DNA from: an uncultured Blautia sp.
GTDB lineage: Bacteria > Bacillota > Clostridia > Lachnospirales > Lachnospiraceae
Length of the DNA: 64,000 nucleotides
Direction: 5' to 3'
Assembly (NCBI GenBank): GCA_934408705.1
Contig: CAKRVL010000002.1
Location: 6,173-70,172, forward strand
Each line of letters opens with the position of its first letter. The first letter of the stretch is position 1. A program made the position numbers and the translations under genes. This document shows, in pieces, positions 26,643 through 36,373 of the stretch. The notes under the pieces were generated by a model, which was not told the origin of the DNA, made no database searches, and worked only from the letters and a program-made list of their open reading frames with translations.

Positions 26643-28184
26643 ATGAAGAAAGTTGTGACCTGTAATCAGATGAAGCTTCTTGACCATGACACTATTCATA
26701 ATATGAATGTACCCTCTCTATTGCTGATGGAGAGGGCGGCACTTGCTACAGCAGATGAAATTAAGAAGTACCTTACGAACACTGGTTCCGGGGATTTCAG
26801 AAAAGAAAAAATACTTACAGTCTGCGGTTCCGGTAATAATGGTGGTGATGGCATTGCCATTGCAAGGCTTCTTTATCTGGCTGGAATCCATTCTGAGATC
26901 TTTCTTGCGGGAAATCCGGATAGAATGACACAGGAAACCAGGCATCAGTGGGAAATTGCCATGAACTATGGGGTGCCCACGACGAATAACCCGGTATGGG
27001 ATGAATATACTGTTATAGTAGACGGGATTTTCGGCATAGGATTATCCAGGGAAATCACCGGGAACTATAAAGAGGTGATTGACAGAATGAACCAGTGTCC
27101 TGCCTACAAGGTGGCTGTAGATATTCCGTCAGGTATTCACGGAGATACCGGAGAGGTTCTTGGAACTGCTTTTTTGGCAGACCTGACAGTGACTTTTGCT
27201 TACAGGAAAAGGGGACTTTGTTTTTATCCGGGAAGAGCATATGCAGGGGAAATCCTGGTGGCGGACATAGGGATTTATGACCGGGACAAAGATGGCAGTG
27301 AACTTGCAAAGAAGGCTGCATGGCATATAGAAAAAGCAGATGTGAAGAAACTTCCGGAAAGACCTGCCTGGGGAAACAAAGGAACCTTTGGAAAAGTCCT
27401 TTTGGTCGCAGGATCCAGAGGAATGTGCGGGGCAGCTTATTTAAGTGCCAGTGCAGCCCTTCATGGAGGCGCCGGCATGGTGAAAATCCAGACAGTTGAA
27501 GAGAACCGGGAGCCTCTTCAGAGCCTTCTTCCGGAAGCTATGGTTACCTGCCTGTTTGATGAAGAAGACAACAGGAATAACTTGGACTGGTGTGATGTTC
27601 TAATCATTGGGCCAGGGCTTGGCACGGATGATAGTGGGAAAGAACGAATGCGCTGGTTCCTGGAAAATGGGACAAAAGCCGGAAAACCTGTTATACTGGA
27701 TGCAGATGGATTGAATCTTTTAACCAGACATCCTCAGTGGATGGAGTTTGTTAATGAACAAACTGTTCTGACACCCCACATGGGGGAAATGAGCCGCCTG
27801 ACGGGAATAGAGATTCCAGAGCTGAAGCGTGATCCTGCTGTTCATGCCTGTGAGCTTGCCAGAAGAAGTGGCAGTGTCTGTGTTCTGAAGGATGCCTGTA
27901 CAGTAGTGGCAGATTGTGAAGAAAATCTGTATTTTAATCTTTCCGGTAATTGCGGAATGGCTGTAGCGGGAAGCGGTGATGTGCTTTCTGGAATCATGGG
28001 AGCTGTGCTCTGTATGTATTTAAGCAGTGAAGAAAAGCCGGCTTTTTCTTATAAAGCAGCATTGGCGGTATATATTCACGGACTTTGTGGTGATCTTGCC
28101 CGCGAGAGAAAAGGAACTCGTGGAATGACGGCAGTGGATATGATAGATGCTCTTCCGGAGATATTGAAGCTGGCAGAGAAATAA
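26643..28184 (+). CDS. nnr: Bifunctional NAD(P)H-hydrate epimerase/dehydratase Nnr
   Basis: The 513-residue fusion repairs damaged NADHX and NADPHX. The N-terminal YjeF-type epimerase domain shows CGSGNNGGDG near residue 60. The C-terminal ribokinase-like dehydratase shows GPGLGTDD and the nucleotide/catalytic AVAGSGDVLSG near 440. I chose ATG 26643 rather than the in-frame 26592: AAGGAG stands at 26627-26632, and the upstream extension lies in the rex terminator region. It is followed by alr 33 bases on, a common Firmicute order. Confidence 0.93.
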   Translation: MKKVVTCNQMKLLDHDTIHNMNVPSLLLMERAALATADEIKKYLTNTGSGDFRKEKILTVCGSGNNGGDGIAIARLLYLAGIHSEIFLAGNPDRMTQETRHQWEIAMNYGVPTTNNPVWDEYTVIVDGIFGIGLSREITGNYKEVIDRMNQCPAYKVAVDIPSGIHGDTGEVLGTAFLADLTVTFAYRKRGLCFYPGRAYAGEILVADIGIYDRDKDGSELAKKAAWHIEKADVKKLPERPAWGNKGTFGKVLLVAGSRGMCGAAYLSASAALHGGAGMVKIQTVEENREPLQSLLPEAMVTCLFDEEDNRNNLDWCDVLIIGPGLGTDDSGKERMRWFLENGTKAGKPVILDADGLNLLTRHPQWMEFVNEQTVLTPHMGEMSRLTGIEIPELKRDPAVHACELARRSGSVCVLKDACTVVADCEENLYFNLSGNCGMAVAGSGDVLSGIMGAVLCMYLSSEEKPAFSYKAALAVYIHGLCGDLARERKGTRGMTAVDMIDALPEILKLAEK

Positions 28185-28217
28185 AGCATATTAAAGAAAA
28201 TAATCGAGGAAAATATT

Positions 28218-29384
28218 ATGGAAAAATACAGTAGAATCAAGGCTTTGATTTCCCTTGATGCTATCCGGTATAATTTTGAACAGATGAAGAAGAACATAAA
28301 AGAGGGAACGAAGATTGTAGCTGTGATCAAGGCTGATGCATATGGACATGGCGCTGTGCCTATTGCCAGAATGCTGGAGAGCTTTGATTACGTCTGGGGC
28401 TTTGCTACGGCTACAGCTCAGGAGGCGTTGCAGCTTCGGAGAGCCGGAATCACAAGGCCGGTTCTGATTCTGGGACTTGTGTTCGAGGAATATTATACGG
28501 AGCTTGCCGAAAATGAAGTGCGGATGGCAGTCTGTGATTATGAGACTGCATGGAAATTTAATAAAGCTTCAGAAAAGGCAGGTAAAAAGGGTTTGATCCA
28601 TCTGGCGGTTGATACTGGTATGACCAGAATTGGCTTTAAGGACAACGAGAAGAGCCTGGAGGATATTCATAAGATTGAGTCACTTCCAAATGTGGAAATC
28701 GAAGGCTTGTTTACTCATTTTGCAAGAGCTGACGAATATGACCGCACACCTGCAATGGTACAGCTGAAGCGTTATCTTGATTTTGCCCAGCTTCTAGAAA
28801 AGGAGGGGATACATATTCCTTTGCATCATTGCTCTAACAGTGCCGGAATCATCCGTGTGCCGGAGGCAAATCTAAATCTTGTCCGGGCGGGAATCACAAT
28901 TTATGGGATTTACCCGTCAGAAGAAGTGGAAAAGGATATTGTAAAGCTGCAGCCGGTTATGTCACTGAAAAGCCATGTTTCTTATGTGAAAGACGTAGAG
29001 CCTGGAACCCAGGTCAGCTATGGAGGGACATATACTACAGAGCGCATTACAAGAATTGCTACCATACCGGTTGGATATGCAGACGGATATCCCAGAATGC
29101 TTTCCAACAAAGGCTGGGTGCTGATTCATGGAAAGAAAGCACCTATCTGCGGCAGAGTGTGCATGGACCAGTTTATGGTAGATGTGACAGAGCTTCCTCA
29201 GGTGAAGGCTGGGGACGAGGTGACATTACTTGGAGAAGATGGGGATGAGTTTATCAGTGCTGATATGCTGGGAGATTTGTCAGGCCGTTTTTCCTATGAG
29301 CTTGTATGCGATATCAACAAGCGTGTGCCCAGGATTTATATAAAAGATGGAAAAGAGTGCGGTGAATTAAGCTATTTTGACTAA
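28218..29384 (+). CDS. alr: Alanine racemase
   Basis: The 388-residue PLP enzyme has the cofactor lysine in VAVIKADAYGHG near residue 38. The second catalytic base, tyrosine, is in QVSYGGTYT, and the CMDQFMVD segment is conserved. It makes D-alanine for peptidoglycan, and possibly for envelope modification. This is a true racemase, in contrast with the related decarboxylase at 15522. It lies between nnr and mazF. Confidence 0.96.
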   Translation: MEKYSRIKALISLDAIRYNFEQMKKNIKEGTKIVAVIKADAYGHGAVPIARMLESFDYVWGFATATAQEALQLRRAGITRPVLILGLVFEEYYTELAENEVRMAVCDYETAWKFNKASEKAGKKGLIHLAVDTGMTRIGFKDNEKSLEDIHKIESLPNVEIEGLFTHFARADEYDRTPAMVQLKRYLDFAQLLEKEGIHIPLHHCSNSAGIIRVPEANLNLVRAGITIYGIYPSEEVEKDIVKLQPVMSLKSHVSYVKDVEPGTQVSYGGTYTTERITRIATIPVGYADGYPRMLSNKGWVLIHGKKAPICGRVCMDQFMVDVTELPQVKAGDEVTLLGEDGDEFISADMLGDLSGRFSYELVCDINKRVPRIYIKDGKECGELSYFD

Positions 29385-29482
29385 CCGCTTTTAAGAATAC
29401 CACACATGTATACACATGAAAAAAGTTGGAAATACTTATTTTCAGAAGTGAAAAAGTTAAAGTAAAACGGAGTGTGAATTGT

Positions 29483-29833
29483 GTGGTAATTAAAAGAGGG
29501 GATATTTTTTACGCGGATCTCAGACCTGTTGTGGGAAGTGAGCAGGGAGGCATCCGTCCGGTACTTATTATTCAGAATGATGTAGGTAACAGACATAGTC
29601 CCACTGTGATCTGCGCTGCTATTACATCCAAAATGAACAAGGCGAAGCTGCCTACCCATATTGAAATCGATGCATCGGCTTACGGGATCGAAAAGGATTC
29701 TGTGATTCTGCTGGAACAGCTTCGTACCATTGACAAGAGAAGACTAAAAGACAAGGTGTGCCATCTGGATGGTCCTATGCTTGACAGAGTAAACCATGCT
29801 CTTGAAATCAGCCTGGAGCTTACATTCTCTTGA
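29483..29833 (+). CDS. mazF: MazF/PemK-type endoribonuclease toxin without adjacent antitoxin
   Basis: From the GTG at 29483 the protein is 116 residues and matches the Firmicute MazF/EndoA family. Motifs are [12 protein letters not shown] at the start, [25 protein letters not shown] and [16 protein letters not shown]. MazF cuts mRNA at short motifs. The GTG is preferred over the ATG at 29426 because GGAG lies at 29469-29472 and known homologues start with this VIKRGD. Only 98 bases separate it from alr, too short for the usual MazE gene. The antitoxin is absent here or encoded elsewhere. Confidence 0.9.
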   Translation: MVIKRGDIFYADLRPVVGSEQGGIRPVLIIQNDVGNRHSPTVICAAITSKMNKAKLPTHIEIDASAYGIEKDSVILLEQLRTIDKRRLKDKVCHLDGPMLDRVNHALEISLELTFS

Positions 29834-29858
29834 CGAAAAGAAACTTTAATGATATACT
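29830..29858 (+). promoter_or_regulatory. Sigma-A promoter overlapping the mazF stop codon
   Basis: TTGACG and TATACT are spaced by 17 bases; the mazF TGA lies inside the -35 element. The leader that follows carries an 8-bp hairpin, GCTGCTGT (29903-29910) with ACAGCAGC (29922-29929), before the AGGAGG of the next gene. Confidence 0.75.
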
Positions 29859-29960
29859 TATTAAGTTTCAGTGGCATTTACAGCCGCATTTATTGCAGTT
29901 TTGCTGCTGTGGCAATGTTTGACAGCAGCTCGTTTCTTAGGAGGAACAAAGGTTTAATAT

Positions 29961-31316
29961 ATGGAAGCTGACAGTAGTATGCCCCTTGTGGGCGTCGTTA
30001 TTTTAGTATTGCTTTTGTGGCTGAATGGTATCTTTTACGGGTTTTCAGCTGCAGTACACAATCTGAGCGGAAGTGAAGTGCAGAAGCGCGCAGAGGAAGG
30101 AGATAAGAAAGCTATTTATCTGCTTTCACTGATGGATAATCCTGCGTTTTATGCTAACGCAATTCCGCTGATCGTTATGGCTTCCGGAGTCTGCTTCGGA
30201 GCATTTATCGTTCCATGGGCTACCGAGACCTTTCATCCTTACATAAAGCATTTGGCAGCATTGATACTGGTGCTTGCGCTGGTGATCATTCTGCTTGCAT
30301 CTCTTGGTATTCTTACATTCAGGAGAATCGGAACCTATCACCCGGAGAAATATGCATACCGGTATATGAGGGTAGTGGGATTTTTTACCAGATTTTTATA
30401 TCCCTTTACTATGTGTGTTACCTTTATTGCCAAACTGGCTGCAAGACCCTTTGGTGTTGCTTTCAACCAGGAAGGGGATCCGGTGACAGAGGAAGAGATC
30501 ATTTCTATCGTAGACGAAGCTCATGAGCAGGGTGTCATCGAGGAAAATGAAGCAGAGATGATCCAGAACATTATGGAGTTCAATGATACAGAAGCCAAGG
30601 ACATTATGACTCACCGTAAGAATGTGATCGCATTTGACGAAGAGGATAATCTTCAGACTATTGTAGATACCATGTTGGAGGAGGGTAATTCCCGTTATCC
30701 GGTGTACAGGGAAACCATTGATAATATAGTTGGAATTATCCACTATAAAGATGCTTTGAAGTTTCTTACCAGGAATTCCTGGGCTAAGTTCAAAGCTCTT
30801 AAGGATCTTCCGGGACTGATAAGAGAGGCTTCTTATATTCCTGAGACAAGAGGAATCAGTGATCTTTTTAAGTCTATGCAGATGAAGAAAATCCATATGG
30901 CAGTTGTTGTAGATGAATATGGACAGACTTCAGGAATTGTATCTATGGAGGATATTCTGGAGGAAATCGTTGGTGACATTCTGGATGAGTATGATGAGGA
31001 TGAGAGCACCTTCCGTACACAGAAGGATAACAGTGTGATCATTGATGCACTGGCATATCTGGAGGATGTATCGGAGGAACTTGGACTGGATTTCGGTAAA
31101 GTGGAATTTGAGACCTTGAACGGTTATCTGACCAGTCTTCTGGGACATATTCCTACAGAAGATGATCTGGATAAAGAAATTGTTGTAAACGGCTACCGCT
31201 TCAGAATTCTTTCCCTGGGAAATAAAACCATTGGAAAGGTACGGGCCGAAAAGATAAAAAAAGAACCTAAAGGAGAGGATAAGAAATGTCAGGACATTCA
31301 AAATTCGCAAACATAA
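29961..31316 (+). CDS. CorC/HlyC-type CBS domain membrane protein
   Basis: The 451-residue protein has an N-terminal membrane part with about four hydrophobic segments. [27 protein letters not shown] linker helix comes next, split here as the family start of the cytosolic part. Two CBS motifs follow (near 215-330), then a C-terminal CorC/HlyC domain. Family members are linked to magnesium or cobalt efflux, once called hemolysins; the ion is not determined by sequence. It overlaps yebC by 31 bases. Confidence 0.85.
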   Translation: MEADSSMPLVGVVILVLLLWLNGIFYGFSAAVHNLSGSEVQKRAEEGDKKAIYLLSLMDNPAFYANAIPLIVMASGVCFGAFIVPWATETFHPYIKHLAALILVLALVIILLASLGILTFRRIGTYHPEKYAYRYMRVVGFFTRFLYPFTMCVTFIAKLAARPFGVAFNQEGDPVTEEEIISIVDEAHEQGVIEENEAEMIQNIMEFNDTEAKDIMTHRKNVIAFDEEDNLQTIVDTMLEEGNSRYPVYRETIDNIVGIIHYKDALKFLTRNSWAKFKALKDLPGLIREASYIPETRGISDLFKSMQMKKIHMAVVVDEYGQTSGIVSMEDILEEIVGDILDEYDEDESTFRTQKDNSVIIDALAYLEDVSEELGLDFGKVEFETLNGYLTSLLGHIPTEDDLDKEIVVNGYRFRILSLGNKTIGKVRAEKIKKEPKGEDKKCQDIQNSQT

Positions 31317-32014
31317 AGCATAAGAAAGAAAAAAATGACGCTAAAAAAGGAAAAATCTTTACCATCATCGGACGTGAGATCGTAATGGCAGTTAAAGCAG
31401 GCGGTCCGGATCCGAATAACAATGGTAAGCTTCGTGACGTTATTGCGAAAGCAAAAGCAAATAACATGCCAAACGATACTATCGAGCGTGGTATTAAAAA
31501 AGCAGCAGGTGCTGATTCCGCAGATAGCTATGAGAAGGCTGTATACGAAGGATATGGCCCGAATGGTGTTGCTATTATTGTTGAGACTCTGACTGACAAT
31601 AAGAATCGTACTGCCAGCAATGTAAGAAATGCATTTACAAAGGGTAATGGAAGCATTGGAACCCAGGGCTGCGTATCCTATATGTTCGATCAGAAGGGCC
31701 AGATCATCATTGATAAAGAAGAATGTGATATGGACGCAGATGAGCTTATGATGACTGCTCTTGATGCCGGTGCTGAGGATTTCAACGAAGAAGAAGACAG
31801 CTTTGAGGTTCTTACTGCTCCTGATGATTTCAGTGCAGTACGTGAAGCTCTTGAGGCAGCAGGCGTTCCTCTTCTCGAGGCACAGGTTGCAATGATCCCA
31901 CAGACAACAGTAGAGCTTACAGATGAGAAGTCTCTCAGAGATATCCAGAAAATCCTTGACCTTCTGGATGACGATGATGATGTAACAGATGTATGGCATA
32001 ACTGGGATGAATAA
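31286..32014 (+). CDS. YebC/PmpR family protein
   Basis: The 242-residue protein starts [16 protein letters not shown] and continues with the typical YebC helices and the acidic C-terminal domain ending near a DDDDDVTDV stretch. Family members act as DNA-binding regulators or, in more recent work, as factors that help ribosomes at proline-rich stretches. AGGAGAGG precedes the ATG inside the CorC-like gene. Transcription should end in the hairpin at 32066-32100. Confidence 0.94.
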   Translation: MSGHSKFANIKHKKEKNDAKKGKIFTIIGREIVMAVKAGGPDPNNNGKLRDVIAKAKANNMPNDTIERGIKKAAGADSADSYEKAVYEGYGPNGVAIIVETLTDNKNRTASNVRNAFTKGNGSIGTQGCVSYMFDQKGQIIIDKEECDMDADELMMTALDAGAEDFNEEEDSFEVLTAPDDFSAVREALEAAGVPLLEAQVAMIPQTTVELTDEKSLRDIQKILDLLDDDDDVTDVWHNWDE

Positions 32015-32051
32015 GTCCCTTTCAGTCTGAGACTGATTGAGAATAATTTTA

Positions 32052-32081
32052 TAAGATTTGCGGATAATACCTCCATACGAT
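32052..32081 (+). promoter_or_regulatory. Sigma-E-type sporulation promoter for the tepA-like gene
   Basis: TAAGATT (6 of 7 to the KMATATT -35) and CATACGAT (7 of 8 to the CATACAMT -10) are spaced by 15 bases. The -10 element is part of the 5' arm of the yebC terminator, so RNA starting here would lack that arm. Sigma-K or sigma-G use of this CATA-type -10 cannot be excluded. Confidence 0.6.
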
Positions 32082-32100
32082 TATGTGTGGAGGTATTTTT
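32066..32100 (+). terminator. yebC terminator whose 3' arm contains the tepA-like Shine-Dalgarno
   Basis: AATACCTCCATAC (32066-32078) pairs with GTGTGGAGGTATT (32085-32097), a 13-bp stem with a GATTAT loop, followed by a T5 run. The GGAGG ribosome-binding site (32089-32093) of the next gene is in the 3' arm and the ATG directly follows the T-run. Confidence 0.85.
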
Positions 32101-32820
32101 ATGCAGAAAATACAGAATGCAGACAAAGAAAATATACAAGAAGATCTGGAAAAAGAAGAGAAACAGAACCGGCAGATTTGTGAAATGGGTCAGGTCACGT
32201 TAAATGAAAACCCTGATAAATATAAAGTTGAACTTCTGACTATTATCGGCGAAGTTGAAGGACATGATTCAGCTCCGTCTAACAGTAAGACTACAAAATA
32301 TGAGCATGTTCTGCCAAAGCTTGCTATGATCGAGGACGATGAATCAGTAGATGGACTTCTCATACTTTTAAATACAGTGGGTGGCGATGTGGAGGCAGGT
32401 CTTGCCATAGCAGAAATGATAGCCTCTCTAAGTGTTCCTACCGTATCCCTTGTGCTTGGCGGTGGTCATTCCATCGGAGTGCCAATGGCAGTTTCGGCAG
32501 ACTATTCATTTGTGGTACCCAGTGCCACCATGGTAATCCATCCGGTGCGTACAAGCGGTATGTTTATTGGTGTAGCACAGTCCTATCGAAATATGGAAAA
32601 AATACAGGACAGGATCACAGCTTTTATTTCCAATCATTCTCATACATCCCAGAAAAGACTGGAAGAGCTGATGCTGGACACCACTCAGCTGGTAAAGGAT
32701 GTGGGAACTATGCTGGAGGGCCCGGAGGCTGTAAAAGAAGGTCTGATCGATGAAGTTGGAGGGATGAAAGAAGCACTTGGAAAATTATATCAACTGATCG
32801 GCAAAGAAAAGAGAAAATAA
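32101..32820 (+). CDS. tepA: ClpP-fold serine protease, TepA-like
   Basis: The 239-residue protein belongs to the ClpP/crotonase fold. Candidate catalytic residues are Ser124 in GGGHSIG and His147 in MVIHPVR, and the LNTVGGDVEAGL stretch matches the ClpP handle region. It resembles TepA/YmfB of Bacillus, encoded near spoIIIE there and, as I recall, linked to sporulation. Here ftsK/spoIIIE lies about 3.5 kb downstream. I chose ATG 32101 over 32083 because the GGAGG at 32089 has correct spacing only to 32101. A signal-peptide peptidase role is the main alternative. Confidence 0.8.
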   Translation: MQKIQNADKENIQEDLEKEEKQNRQICEMGQVTLNENPDKYKVELLTIIGEVEGHDSAPSNSKTTKYEHVLPKLAMIEDDESVDGLLILLNTVGGDVEAGLAIAEMIASLSVPTVSLVLGGGHSIGVPMAVSADYSFVVPSATMVIHPVRTSGMFIGVAQSYRNMEKIQDRITAFISNHSHTSQKRLEELMLDTTQLVKDVGTMLEGPEAVKEGLIDEVGGMKEALGKLYQLIGKEKRK

Positions 32821-32869
32821 ATAATCTCTCATTTTTATAAAAAATATAAGAAAAACTGTAGAATTTTAT

Positions 32870-32898
32870 TTTACTAACCCACTTTTTTGTGCTATAGT
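32870..32898 (+). promoter_or_regulatory. Sigma-A promoter of nfnAB
   Basis: TTTACT and TATAGT are spaced by 17 bases. The leader has an AAGCGC/GCGCTT hairpin near 32915-32932, followed at once by TTGTTAA, a Rex-like half-site. Confidence 0.6.
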
Positions 32899-32959
32899 GT
32901 TAGAGGATATGATAAGCGCTTAATGGCGCTTGTTAAATATAGTACTTCAGGAGGGAACT

Positions 32960-33847
32960 ATGTATAAGATACTCAACCAAGAGAAACTTTCTGCAAATGT
33001 TTTTCTTATGGATGTGGAAGCTCCTCGTGTGGCTAAGCACTGTCTGCCTGGCCAGTTCGTTATCGTTAAGATGGACGAAGTAGGAGAGAGAATTCCGCTT
33101 ACAATCTGTGATTATGATGCAGAGAAAGGTACTGTAACAATCGTTTTCCAGCCGGCTGGTGCTTCTACAACCAGAATGGCTGAGCTGAAAGCCGGCGATT
33201 ATTTCGAAGATTTCGTTGGACCGCTGGGACAGCCGTCTGAGCTTTGCAATGAGGATATTGAAGAGCTTAAGAAGAAAAAAATTGTTTTCGTAGCAGGTGG
33301 TGTTGGTACAGCTCCTGTATATCCTCAGGTGAAATGGCTTCATGAACACGGTATTACAGCTGATGCTATCGTTGGTGCCAAGACAAAGGATCTCCTTATC
33401 CTTGAGGACAAGATGAACGAGGTATGTAATCTGTATGTAACTACAGATGATGGTTCTTATGTGCGCAAGGGTATGGGTACAGATGTACTTCGTGACCTTG
33501 TACAGAATCAGGGGAAAGAGTATGACCTTTGCGTTGCAATCGGACCGATGATCATGATGAAATTTGTCTGCCTGTTAACAAAAGAACTGAATATTCCTAC
33601 AGTTGTCAGCATGAACCCGATCATGGTAGATGGAACTGGTATGTGTGGTGCCTGTCGTCTGATGGTTGGCGGCGAAGTGAAATTTGCATGCGTTGACGGA
33701 CCGGAATTTGATGGACACAAAGTTGATTTCGATCTTGCCATGAAGAGACAGCAGATGTACAAAACCGAAGAGGGACGTGCTCTTCTGAAGCTTCAGGAAG
33801 GCGATACCCATCACGGCGGATGTGGACATTGTGGAGGTGACAAATAA
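32960..33847 (+). CDS. nfnA: NfnA-like FAD/[2Fe-2S] subunit of ferredoxin:NADP oxidoreductase
   Basis: The 295-residue protein is a ferredoxin-NADP-reductase-type flavoprotein. It has an FAD site (RIPLTICDYD), a nucleotide-binding GGVGTAPVYPQ, and a C-terminal [2Fe-2S] site with CGACR and an upstream cysteine-containing loop. With the next gene it forms the NfnAB complex, which couples NADH and ferredoxin oxidation to NADP reduction. The start is ATG 32960, with AGGAGG 7 bases upstream. The tail ends in a Gly/Cys/His-rich HHGGCGHCGGDK. Dihydroorotate dehydrogenase electron-transfer subunit is the alternative, less likely beside nfnB. Confidence 0.88.
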   Translation: MYKILNQEKLSANVFLMDVEAPRVAKHCLPGQFVIVKMDEVGERIPLTICDYDAEKGTVTIVFQPAGASTTRMAELKAGDYFEDFVGPLGQPSELCNEDIEELKKKKIVFVAGGVGTAPVYPQVKWLHEHGITADAIVGAKTKDLLILEDKMNEVCNLYVTTDDGSYVRKGMGTDVLRDLVQNQGKEYDLCVAIGPMIMMKFVCLLTKELNIPTVVSMNPIMVDGTGMCGACRLMVGGEVKFACVDGPEFDGHKVDFDLAMKRQQMYKTEEGRALLKLQEGDTHHGGCGHCGGDK

Positions 33848-35244
33848 TGGCAGATGTATTAAAGAAAGTACCAGTCAGAGAGCAGGCTCCGGAAGTACGT
33901 GCTACTAACTTTGAAGAGGTTTGCCTTGGTTACAATAAAGAAGAAGCAGTTGAAGAAGCTAATCGCTGCCTTGGCTGTAAGAAAGCTAAATGTGTGGAGG
34001 GCTGCCCTGTTTCCATTAATATTCCTGGTTTTGTCCATGAAGTAAAAGAAGGGAACTTTGAGAAAGCTTATCAGATCATCAGTGAATCCAGTGCTCTTCC
34101 AGCAGTTTGCGGACGTGTATGTCCTCAGGAGACACAGTGTGAGGGTAAATGTATCCGCGGTATGAAAGGTGAGGCAGTTTCCATTGGTAAGCTGGAGCGC
34201 TTCGTTGCAGACTGGGCTAAAGAGAATGGTATCAAACCTGCTCCGGCAGCACAGAAGAACGGACATAAGGTTGCAGTTATCGGTTCTGGTCCTTCCGGAC
34301 TTACCTGTGCAGGAGATCTTGCAAAAATGGGCTACGATGTAACTATTTTTGAGGCTCTTCATAAGGCTGGTGGAGTTCTTGTTTATGGTATTCCTGAGTT
34401 CCGTCTTCCGAAGGATAAAGTAGTTGCTGCTGAGGTTGAGAATGTTAAATCTCTTGGAGTCAAAATCGAGACTAATGTTATCATTGGTAAATCTGTAACA
34501 ATCGACGAGCTTCTTAAGGATGAGGGCTTTGAGGCTGTATTTATCGGATCTGGTGCTGGTCTTCCGATGTTTATGGGAATCCCGGGTGAGCAGGCTAATG
34601 GCGTATTCTCCGCTAACGAGTATCTGACACGTAATAACCTTATGAAAGCATTCCGCGAGGATTATGATACTCCAATCGCACATGGTAAGAAGGTTGCCGT
34701 TGTTGGTGGCGGTAATGTTGCTATGGATGCTGCAAGAACTGCACTTCGTCTTGGCGCAGAGGTACATATCATTTATCGTCGTTCTGAGGCAGAGCTTCCT
34801 GCACGTAAAGAGGAAGTTCATCACGCTAAGGAAGAGGGCGTACAGTTTGATCTTCTTTGCAACCCTGTTGAAATCCTTACAGATGACAAGGACTGGGTAA
34901 CTGGTATCAAATGTATCCGTATGGAGCTTGGAGAGCCGGATGCTTCCGGAAGAAGACGTCCTGTTGAGATTCCTGGTTCAGAGTTTACCATTGATGTTGA
35001 TACTGTTATCATGTCTCTTGGTACAAGCCCGAACCCGCTGATTTCTTCTACAACTATCGGTCTTGATATTAATAAGAGAAAATGTATCATTGCAGACGAA
35101 GAGTTCGGTAAAACATCCAAAGAAGGTGTTTATGCAGGTGGAGATGCCGTAACAGGCGCTGCAACTGTTATCCTTGCTATGGGAGCTGGTAAAGCTGGTG
35201 CCCGTGGTATTGATGAGTACATTAAGAGCAAATATGCAAAATAA
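33847..35244 (+). CDS. nfnB: NfnB-like NADPH-binding subunit (glutamate synthase small-subunit family)
   Basis: The 465-residue protein has an N-terminal twin-cysteine [4Fe-4S] region (CLGCKKAKC and CGRVCPQETQCEGKC). An FAD domain starts GSGPSGLTCAGDL near residue 147, and an NAD(P) domain has GGGNVAMDAARTALR near 283. Homology to GltD is strong, but pairing with nfnA by a one-base overlap indicates NfnB. It is cytosolic and completes the redox set with HydABC. A strong terminator follows. Confidence 0.9.
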   Translation: MADVLKKVPVREQAPEVRATNFEEVCLGYNKEEAVEEANRCLGCKKAKCVEGCPVSINIPGFVHEVKEGNFEKAYQIISESSALPAVCGRVCPQETQCEGKCIRGMKGEAVSIGKLERFVADWAKENGIKPAPAAQKNGHKVAVIGSGPSGLTCAGDLAKMGYDVTIFEALHKAGGVLVYGIPEFRLPKDKVVAAEVENVKSLGVKIETNVIIGKSVTIDELLKDEGFEAVFIGSGAGLPMFMGIPGEQANGVFSANEYLTRNNLMKAFREDYDTPIAHGKKVAVVGGGNVAMDAARTALRLGAEVHIIYRRSEAELPARKEEVHHAKEEGVQFDLLCNPVEILTDDKDWVTGIKCIRMELGEPDASGRRRPVEIPGSEFTIDVDTVIMSLGTSPNPLISSTTIGLDINKRKCIIADEEFGKTSKEGVYAGGDAVTGAATVILAMGAGKAGARGIDEYIKSKYAK

Positions 35245-35281
35245 TAAGCTTTTTTACTGAGAAGTAAATAAGATTCAGCAG

Positions 35282-35321
35282 CCCGTCTGATTTTCCCTTT
35301 CGGAATATCAGGCGGGTTTTT
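35282..35321 (+). terminator. Terminator after nfnAB
   Basis: CCCGTCTGAT pairs with ATCAGGCGGG, followed by T5. Confidence 0.9.
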
Positions 35322-35391
35322 CCTTTGGGGTGGTGCGGATCAGGGAATAATATATAAGATCAGCAAAGCAAAACAGTAGTTCGATTTAAAG

Positions 35392-35420
35392 TTGTATCTT
35401 CGGCATAGTTGTGATATAAT
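35392..35420 (+). promoter_or_regulatory. Sigma-A promoter of uppP-ftsK
   Basis: TTGTAT, 17 bases and a perfect TATAAT. The leader is about 53 nucleotides. Confidence 0.8.
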
Positions 35421-35479
35421 TGGACTGCTTGGTGGGCTCGCATAGTCTGCCTTAACCTAAAGAAAAGGAATTATTTATT

Positions 35480-36355
35480 ATGTCATTTTTACAGGCGATT
35501 TTATTGGGAATTGTTCAGGGAATCACAGAGTTTCTTCCTGTGAGCAGTTTTGGACATCTGGCTGCAATAGAGAATGCAATGGGGATTACCAGGAATACAG
35601 CGGTGTTATTCGAGGTACTTCTCCATGTGGGAACTCTTGTGGCTGTTTTCTTTGCATTTAAAGAGGAACTTCTCAGAATCGGAGAGGAGCTTCTGGGTAT
35701 GCTCATGGATATGATTGGGAATATTAATATCTATTTCCATAATCGAAGGACTGGAGATAATCTTCATTACGCCAAGGTGGTACATGGTACTTATCGTAAA
35801 TTTACTGCAGTTATGGCAGTGTCGTTTATTCCCACAGCTATGCTGGGATATATCTGCAGGAGACTGGTGACAAGGGCTGCAATCTCGCCCCTTCTTCCAG
35901 GTGCATGCATACTTGTAACAGGTGTATTTCTTCTTGTAACTGATTTCAGCAATATCGGTGGAATCAAGACACCAAAGGATGTTACCTACGATAATGCAAT
36001 GTGGATCGGTATTTGCCAGGGAATTTCTGTATTTCCCGGAATTTCAAGATGTGGAATGACTATCTGTGCAGGTCTGTTATGTGGTTTTAGCAGAAAGTTT
36101 GCAGTGAAATATTCTTATCTGATCAGTATTCCGGCAGTTCTGGGCTCTCTTTTTCTTGAGCTTGGGCAGTTTACCACACCGAAGATGACTGTATCTTTGG
36201 GCTTTACATATGTGCTTGGCATGATCGTATCAGGCGTGGTAGGCTATTTTATGATCCGTAACCTGCTTCGGATCTTACAGCATGCGAAGCTGCGCTACTT
36301 CGCATTTTACTGTTTTGTGGCGGGAGCCATAGCGCTCATTAGTAATTTTGCCTGA
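35480..36355 (+). CDS. uppP: Undecaprenyl-diphosphate phosphatase UppP/BacA
   Basis: The 291-residue membrane protein shows the BacA signatures GITEFLPVSSFGH near 14-26 and FPGISRCGMTI near 180-190. It dephosphorylates undecaprenyl diphosphate so the lipid carrier can be reused for wall synthesis; high dosage gives bacitracin resistance. It is followed 18 bases later by ftsK. Confidence 0.95.
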   Translation: MSFLQAILLGIVQGITEFLPVSSFGHLAAIENAMGITRNTAVLFEVLLHVGTLVAVFFAFKEELLRIGEELLGMLMDMIGNINIYFHNRRTGDNLHYAKVVHGTYRKFTAVMAVSFIPTAMLGYICRRLVTRAAISPLLPGACILVTGVFLLVTDFSNIGGIKTPKDVTYDNAMWIGICQGISVFPGISRCGMTICAGLLCGFSRKFAVKYSYLISIPAVLGSLFLELGQFTTPKMTVSLGFTYVLGMIVSGVVGYFMIRNLLRILQHAKLRYFAFYCFVAGAIALISNFA

Positions 36356-36373
36356 CGAAGGGGGAGCTTTTAA

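Noticed and set aside
29426-29482. Longer MazF start, or a MazE gene upstream
   Set aside because: The extension is not family-like, and the 98-base gap holds no frame for MazE.
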